A stretch of 64,000 bases of DNA from Microplitis mediator (Eukaryota; Arthropoda; Insecta; Hymenoptera; Braconidae), in assembly GCF_029852145.1 (NCBI RefSeq), contig NC_079976.1, forward strand, positions 930,001 to 994,000, written 5' to 3'. Every line of letters starts with the position of its first letter. Within the stretch, counting starts at the first letter, position 1. The position numbers and the translations under genes are program-made. Under the pieces are notes generated by a model. That model made no database searches and had not been told where the DNA came from. It saw nothing but the letters and a program-made list of their open reading frames with translations. Positions 39,601 through 48,600 of the stretch are shown piece after piece.

Positions 39601-42600
39601 AAATTAGTATTTTGATACTTTTGAAACGATAATTGTCAATAATTCAATTAATTTTGAATAGTGGAGTCCGATTTAAGATTTTCGTTCTCGGGTGGCCCAA
39701 TTCAACCAGAATTGAATTAAAATCACGCTAACTTGAAAATTTCTACTCCATCTTACGGCAAAAAAAAATACTATTCCGATAACGGAGACTTAACTTCTAG
39801 ATTTTCATAAATTTCGTTTCTTCTACTCAATTTTTTTATGGGTTCCATGCAAAATTGTTGAAATAAAAAAATACTTACAGATGCGACGGAAGCGCTGTCG
39901 TCTTCATCAGCGCCCTGTAACAAACCCACCAAAAGCCCATAAATAAATAAAATTAAAAGAGTGATGATGTAGTTGGGTTATCTACGACTTGTGCAATAAA
40001 AAACCAAAAAAAAAATAGTATAATAGTAAAGTTGAATGATGTGTGGGCGGAACGATTGGACTGGTAGGTTGATAAACGACTATTCATCCACGTTAAACTG
40101 TTTGTCGTTGGACTCAACATGAGCACAGGATTACAGAAGACTCGTGACACCGAGTTCATCGGGTTCTCTTCCTATCGAGCGTGACTTTTCACAAAACCCA
40201 ATCTCTCCTCTTTCCTCCAATCTCTCCTTACCACAAAACTTCCTCGCCCTCAACTCTCCCGTCCCATCTTCCCGATCTACACATCCGCCGAGTCATCATT
40301 AAATACCATTCCTCCAATATCTTCATATCGATCGATCGGAGCATTACAACCGGGATATGACTGGCTCCGGGATGTGTAAATCGAAACACTTGTTTACTTG
40401 TACCAATCATCAGCTCGCCTAATATAAGTAATGACCGAGTAATGACTAATGATATTAATATTTTGAAAGCGATATTATAAAAAAATTCCCATTGTTGTTA
40501 CGTTTTTTTTTGAGTTATAAATTATTTATCCTGTTCCCCGTCCGAAAAAGCGGAGGCCAAAATACCGACACGATACTTGAGGAAAAAAAAAAAAGGTTGA
40601 AGCTCTATCTGAAGAGGGCAACAGCAGAAAAATAAAGAGCTCTTGAGATTTAACGAACAGTTATGTATTCTCATGGCACTTGGCTAATTCCATGCACGCG
40701 TCAGACACACGAGTTTTGATGATGATGATGATGATGATGCTCGGGTACACGTTAAAAGTCAAGTATTTTTCGGGCAACAAAAAAAAATATCAGCCAAATG
40801 AATAACACACGCAAGTAGCTGATAAACGTGCGGGTACTTGATGGAGATGGAAACGTTTTAATAAGCAAGTTGTGCACGTGTCTCTAGGGAAAGACGGTGT
40901 AACTATATGTTTATGTATGTGTGAATATATATTGGGGAATATGTGTGGCTCATCTCGTTTACGTGACATACGAGAATGAGAAGCGCCCGAAACGGAGATA
41001 GAGAAGGAAAGGCGGATTTGGGATGAAACCATAACGTATTGGCGTGGAGAGGAGGATGGGGGAGTCACGCGGTGGTGAGATGGGACACGGGATGAGGCAA
41101 AACATGTTACGACACGAGCAGTCTCGAGTGCTCTCTGGAATTAGCTTTATTATAACTTGGGGACCGTCTACCCGGGATAATTGCACGTGAACCGCCGGTC
41201 GATTCAAATTATTTTTAATCAATAAATATTTTGGCTTTCACTTAGGGGAGGGTGGGGCAAAGTAGGCCCCCCTAAGATTTGGAAAGCCTCCAAAATTTTT
41301 GGACAAAGTGGGCCCCCCTAAAATTTGAGAGCAAAGTGAGCACCCTGAAATTTTTTATGAACGAGGCTCATAATAAGTCACCTTTACTTTTTTACGACTA
41401 TTCATTTATTACTTATTAGCTTATTTATGGCTTACCCATTTTTGCCCACTTTGCCCCATATTGTAAAATTCGTAATTTATTATGAACACAGCTTATTCAT
41501 AACATTTTCAAAGTGAAGAATTTAAAAAAAGTAAAACGAGCAATAAATTTGTCTCACACAATTTTTTAAGATGGGGGCCCACTTTGCCCCTAATTTTCGA
41601 TTTTTCAATTTTAATGGACACAGCTTATCAATGTTGAATAACAAACAAGGGCCTATAAAGTAGTGTAACGAGTAAAAAAAAGTAAAGATAATCCCATTTC
41701 TAGCTTACGGGGCCCACTTTGCCCCACCCTCCCCTACTTGTGGTGTTTGCGTATGATAATTGCGGATTACGCCGAGGCCATCAAAGTAAGCTATTTTTTT
41801 TTAAAGCTAAGGAAAATTGGATCGGGAAGTGTTGACTCGGGTTATAAGAAACCGGAGATTGTGAGACAAAGGAGGAATAAAGTGTGAGGTTAAAGAAAGC
41901 GGAATTAGTTTTAGGATAGAGTAGATCGATTATACGATCTGCGGATAACGTTGCTCTGATTTATTCCCTTAATGGGCGTTCGCGCATTCATTTTCGGTCG
42001 GACGACCAGGCAATTCCGACGAGGCTTCGTAGTTGGGTTATACGTTTAGCGGTTATACGGCTCATCGCGACTACTATTCTGTTGATGACAGGAAAACTCT
42101 CGGTGGGTGATTCAGCGTTCGCCGAGGGCAACGCCTACCAACGTTATCCGCACGGTTATAATGCTATGGAGCTGATATCCCGGCTATATACTCCGCAGTA
42201 GTAACCCCCTGGAAATCTACGCGGCACTTTCATCACAAACCAGAAACCATCGTTACCGTGTCGTGCACGCACTCGAGCTTTATTAGATCGTCCGACAATT
42301 CCATACCGATTAGATTCTAACCCCAACCACAGCCCGACCCCGGCCACACTCGAGCCATCTAAATCAACCGAATATCCGAATATCCGAAAACACGGAGGAA
42401 AAAAGTTTAGATAATTTATAAAATTCCAGTTGATGTATTATCCTTGGAATAAACGCGCTCCTGCAAACAGAGTACGAACATGGAACTAAATTCGTACACT
42501 CCCGGATGACAGGAATATTCGTATGAGCCCTTGTACTACTCTATATATCCAACCGAACACCCTCCGCCATATCGTATCGTCATCACAATCGTGTCGCTAT

Positions 42601-45600
42601 TGCCATGTAATTTACTGGATTATGCTTACTCTGCTTGTCTTCTCATTCTCGCGTGTTCACGCAATTTGCCTATCAATAACTAAATTGTACACAATGCCAA
42701 GATAAATAAATTAATATGCGCGACAATTAATGGCCGCCGGATTCGAATTAAACTCGAGCCTCTGTATCTCGAGCACTTGTGAGTGCTCTAGCGCATAAAC
42801 TATTAGTTTAAGGGTTATCACCACTCAGTACTTTTTTGTAGAGAATTAAATTTGCAACAAAAAAGATCCTCACGTCGATTAACGTAAACTCAATACTTTA
42901 AGAGATAGAGTCGTTTGCAGTTTGTGCACACCTTTTGAGTCCGTGGTGTGCATCAACGCATTTGATGATTTTCAAAAGCGATTTACTTTTAAGAAATGCT
43001 CTTTAGTTTACTAAGTAAAAGCATCCTTTTTAAAGTTCATTGCTGTAAATTACGTGTACCGTTACATATTAAAGGCGGCAGTACGCCGTGATACTCAACC
43101 AGCTAATTCCAAAATGTAATCTGCGGTTACCATCTCCCTGGATTAGCATATAGATAGACCATCGACGTCATGATGACCATTTTAGTGCATCAGCGTCTTC
43201 TGACCCGGAATCGTAGCTCAGACAATACTAAATAAATTTAATTATTTTGATTGATCGAACGAGCGATTTGTTTACTCCGAAACAGATTCATTGAAAGCGT
43301 GTGCACTGAACTTTCTCAAGGGAGTTTATGGATTGCGTTTGGTCCAGGTGAGCCCAACAGACACCTCAGAAGTATCTCAGCTATAGCTATGCTGATATTA
43401 AGGCAAGACGGAAGAATATCGAGATGGAAGAGTCCGAGTCATATGGTCGCAAGGTAATTTGTGCTCACAGCAGGACTGAGCAAACACGCACGGTTGGGGG
43501 TGCTTCGAAAAATTAAATAACTCGATGACTGGTCACATTCTCCTACAAAACAGCACACTGGGTTTGTCTTATATTTATTCCGGGCATATGTATACAGATT
43601 TATGTGTGAGTATAATAATGCAGGAGAAGAAAAGTATTTACTAGTGTAGTAAGTGGATACGGTAAAAGATGTGAGTGCAGTTAACGGGCCTTGTCACACC
43701 GAATGACGTTGCCGAGACACATCTCCGTCTTGCTGCTCATCTTGCTCTTTTTCTTACTCTTAAGGACGTTCAATATATATTTATGTAGGTTGTGTGTGCA
43801 TGTGTGTGGATGGTGTGGTACGAATGACGGAGAGTACGGTGAAGAATGAGCGAAGAGTGAAACGGCATCATGGATAGCTGGCATCACTGAGAATAAGTAG
43901 GAAGAGAAAGAAAAGATTTCGCCCGACGGGGATTCGGAGTCAACGGAGAAACGACCTCCCGGGGACTTATGAATACAAATAGCCGCTCACTGCGCGATTC
44001 ATAGATCTCTGATAAAGAGCAAAAGAGCTCTCATATGACTTGTCCAAACCACGAGCTCCGTACGTCCACTAAAAACATTCACTTATATGCACTAGTCACT
44101 TATGACTTTGGTTTTTTTTACCTCGGCTTTTTTTATTCCCAGCAAATTACCTACCGGCCTCTCATCCTCGGCTATCAACCCGAGCAACTGGATCCACAAA
44201 CACGTTTTTCGAAAAGAGATTATTGAAATCGAGTAATAATTGACAACAAATGTTTTCAACTTCTGTAAAAATGTCTAAAACACTTTGCGTGATAACAAAA
44301 TAACAGAATATTTAAACTCCTTTTAATAAATATTAACTCTCGCATATCTTTAAACTAATAGGCCGAATGTCCGTCCATATCTGCTGATAGACTGTAACAC
44401 CGAACCTCTTGGATAAAAAAAAAAGTACCAACTGGCCAAACTTCTCTACGGCCCTGGACTCCCGAAACCCAAAATAAACCTGAAAAATCTTTGACATTGC
44501 CAACGGAGATGAGGAATCCCAAAAAATCCAGGTGCCACACCGAGCGGCGGTCTTGCCCATTAACCCCACGTCGCGTCCTGAATAATGACCTTAATATATA
44601 TATTTCTCAGACAATGATGATCCGTCCGCTCAGTTTCCTTTCCGCTCGGATCAGCAAATGTTGCCCTTAAAACCATGTGTCGTATCTAACTCAGCGATAT
44701 ATATTTATGTGTATATATAAGAAGTAATATATACTAATCGCCTTGCCTCGACCCCTTTCCTCTCGACTCGGCTGCGGCTGAGATTTGACATCAGATAGCA
44801 CCCAGCGAGCCCCGACGCCCACTCGCCGAAAAAAAGAAATAACCAAAACCCAAGCGAGTAAAAAAAGCTAAACTCGTTTATCTATCAGTATATATGAAGA
44901 AAAATGTGGCCAGGACATTAGGCTTGCCCGAGTAGTCTCTTCTCTTCTAGCTTTTCCGCTCATCTATCATCCCACTTAGCCGCCGCCACGTTTCTCCATC
45001 CTGCATCAATGGACCGCGTTCCTCTGCACATGTTTCTCTTACAACATCTCCAACATAACGTACAGTAAAAAAATTTCCATTCCCCGGGAAAAAAAAATTA
45101 CCACCGAATAACAACAGCGAAGTAAAAAACCCGAACGAGGAATAAAGTTCGTAGAGTTGATGTAGCTACTGTACTGTCTGGTAGTAGACACGCGCATAAT
45201 TTAGCAAGTACGAGAAGTTGTCGAGGCTGTCGTCGACTTGGAATCACGCAAGCTGCTTCTCGCAACCCTTCAGTACTTCCCAGGCAGTAGAAGTAGTAGT
45301 AGTAGCTCTAGCTCTAGCTCTATCTCTGGTTCTAGATATGGCTGGAGCTATAAGCTGGCTCTTGGAACCTCCTCAACTTATACTCCTCCTTTGCATATAC
45401 ATTCTGTAAGATTACTTTGTGCGGTTTACACCCTCAGCCCTAGCGACCAAGTCCTTACTCGAACTTGAACGGCACCTTGTGTCTTGAGTGTGTGCTACAG
45501 GAGCAACATCTCTACATGCACGGTTACATCCAGCTCGGAGATGCTAGAGGCAAACTATCCAAGTTTCCTCTGGCTGGCTGGCTAATGTATGCTGAAACTA

Positions 45601-48600
45601 TACTGAAATTTCAAAGTTTCCCGCTCCAAACTCTACGTGGGATGAGTTTTCACGGTACATACTCAACACACTGAGCAACAGCACACGACCTCTACTCTTT
45701 CCTTCACCCTCTTTGCCCCCCGCGCCGAGAAACTACATTGTAGTTCCACCAACTCTAAAGTCTAGACTGCTACTGATACTCTAGACTAAAACTCTCAACA
45801 CTTCTCTTGACGTCAGACATGCGTGATCTTAATTAGCAAAACACCGCGGGCGATAATATACACAAAACCCTTTTTTATTTTTATTACCAACTACTTTTCA
45901 CTAAAACCAAAATGTTTTTACTTTTTTTCGGGCTTTTAATTTAATTTATAATTTTTAGTTAAAAAAGAAAACTTGTCACCGTTTTTTAGCGCGAAATTCA
46001 AATATATTCAAATTCCCTGGTACTGGAAAAATAAAAAAATGGATCCACTGGCTCGAAAATTGGAGTCAAATTCAATGACCTGAAGTTAGCCGACGTCTAA
46101 TAATTTTTTGATTATTTTCAAAACGATAAATTATGAAAAAAAAAATATTTAAAAAAATTGCACCTATAGTTTTTTAAATTTCCTACACATGCATTTTTTA
46201 GTTTTTTTTTTTTTAATTGATTTGTTGAAAAAAAAACTGAAAATTATTAATTGTCTGTTAACTTGAGGATCATCGAATTCAAGTGCTAATTAAAAATAAA
46301 AAAATTCTATTTTTTTTTCTACTCCCCTCATCACGAATCAGAATTATTCCATTAGATTGAGTAATAAAATTATCGATGAACAAGCAGACGCGCGCAGAGA
46401 CTTCTAACATGAGAAAAAAAACGCTGCTGGATTAGAGTTTTTTTCTCTTTTTAATGGGATAAGTTCTTAGAAAAAATAAAAACGGCACGCGACACCAGCG
46501 GCACTCATTGAAAATGCATGAGGATAGATGACGAGAAACATTGTGCATAATAATTGTAAGCAGAGAGGCCGCGCGGGTAAAAGATTACCACAGGATTTCC
46601 GGAGAACAGCCAGGCGCCTGCCGCCTTATTCATTTATATTTATATTTTTTTAAATTTTACCGCTGCAGTGAAAATTAATTGGCTTTGTGTGTTCCGATGA
46701 AAAGACCGACGTTGATAATTTTCGACTACGAGTTGCGTCAAAAGTTTTATTTAAATTAAGAGTTTGATAACTCCTGGGAACTTAAAGCAAGATTAATTCA
46801 CGTGCCGATTCCTTACTTGCCGGGGATTATTTCGTTATATATTTAAAGCGAGATAAGTATCAAACAGCTTGTCATATTAAAGGATTAGGTTTTGTGAAAG
46901 TATTAAATTAAAAATACCTTGTCAGAGCGTTTCTTAGCAGGAGTTGCTGCCCCGTTCGGACGGCCGTGGAGATCAGTTTCGCTGGCCATGCGATTGAAAC
47001 GCTGCATTCGTTCCCGGACACTTGGTAACTCAGATGTTCCGAGACTTTCCGGTGGTCCCTCATCTTCCTGATGGATTCACACAAAAAAATTAACTCCCGC
47101 CTCCTTAAAATTCAATAAATTGTTTATTAAAACCGATACCTTGATGGCTTCCTGTCCATTTTTCCCCTTGTCAGCATTTATGTTTTCTTTATTCTCCAGC
47201 TTCAACTTGTCCTGACTCTTTCTTCGCGGAGGCACGGGAGGTGAAGTCATCGCTGGCGGCACATCTTCACCGACCCGCGAGTTCCGCGGATTTTCATCCT
47301 GATTCGAGTAACTCGAGGCCTCGAAATTGGAATTGTTTGGGGAACCGAAGGTTGGGTTGTTGGTGGATCCGAAACTCGGGTTGGAAGCAAAGTTCGGGTT
47401 ACTGCTGACGAGGTTCAAATTTGAGGGGCTGAAATTCAAACTACTTCCGAGATTTAAATTTCCCGCGGCTGAGTGGCTCGGGGACTTGACGTAAAATTCG
47501 TCGGGAGACAAATGCACGGGGGATGAAGTGATTTCGGAACTTGACGGGCTCAGGGGAGCCGGGGGAGGAGGTCGGTAGGGAGGAGGGTCACGCAGCGGCG
47601 ACGTGGGGGTTAGAAAATCGGGAGTTCCTATAGACGGGCTCGTTGGCGCGTAAGGATATGAAGGTACCAGTTCCTCAAGACCGTGTATGTACTTTTTTTT
47701 CAGTACCAAGTACTTTTCTCCCTGGAATAAAATTATTTGTCTTTATTATTAATATAAAATAATTAATTTTTTATTAAAGATATGGAACGAATTTAATTTT
47801 TTTTTCTTAATTAGTGCAATTGTTTATTTTTTGCTCCAGATTACAGCTGGATGACTTACCAGAACATTTTGCAATTTGTAAGTAAAGTAATTCACATTTT
47901 TTTAAATTAATTACTTTTAATTACACGATTTAATTAACAATTGTTCATAAATATCAAATTTTTACTGATCCCGTGACTACGACAGCAGCCATCTTTGAAT
48001 TTTCAAAAAATCGATCTATCCAGACATTTTGCAACGTTCGATACATCTAGTAATTTAAAAAAAAAAAATTCCCGCCATTTTTAAATTCAAATTTTTACTA
48101 ATCGATTATCTAAAATCGACAAAAAATCTTTGTCAAAAAATTTCTAAATAAAATAAAAACCCCGGAATTTTTAAATTAAATTTAAAAAAAATTCCCGCCA
48201 TTTTTAAATTCAAATTTTTACTAATCGATTATCTAAAATCGACAAAAAATCTTTGTCAAAAAATTTCTAAATAAAATAAAAACCCCGGAATTTTTAAATT
48301 AAATTTAAAAAAAATTCCCGCCATTTTTAAATTCAAATTTTTACTAATCGATTATCTAAAATCGACAAAAAATCTTTGTCAAAAAATTTCTAAATAAAAT
48401 AAAAACCCCGGAATTTTTAAATTAAATTTAAAAAAAAATTCCCGCCACTTTAATTCAAATTTTTACTAACCGATTATCTAAAATCGACAAAAAATCATTG
48501 TCACTAAATTTCTAAATAAAATAAAAACCCCGGAATTTTTAAATTAAATTTAAAAAAATTCCCGCCACTTTAATTCAAATTTTTACTAATCGATTATCTA

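Noticed and set aside
47077..47139. Open frame continuing past exon 3
   Set aside because: A donor at 47139 and an acceptor at 47068 give an in-frame 72-bp intron leading to a conserved exon, so this is intron read-through.
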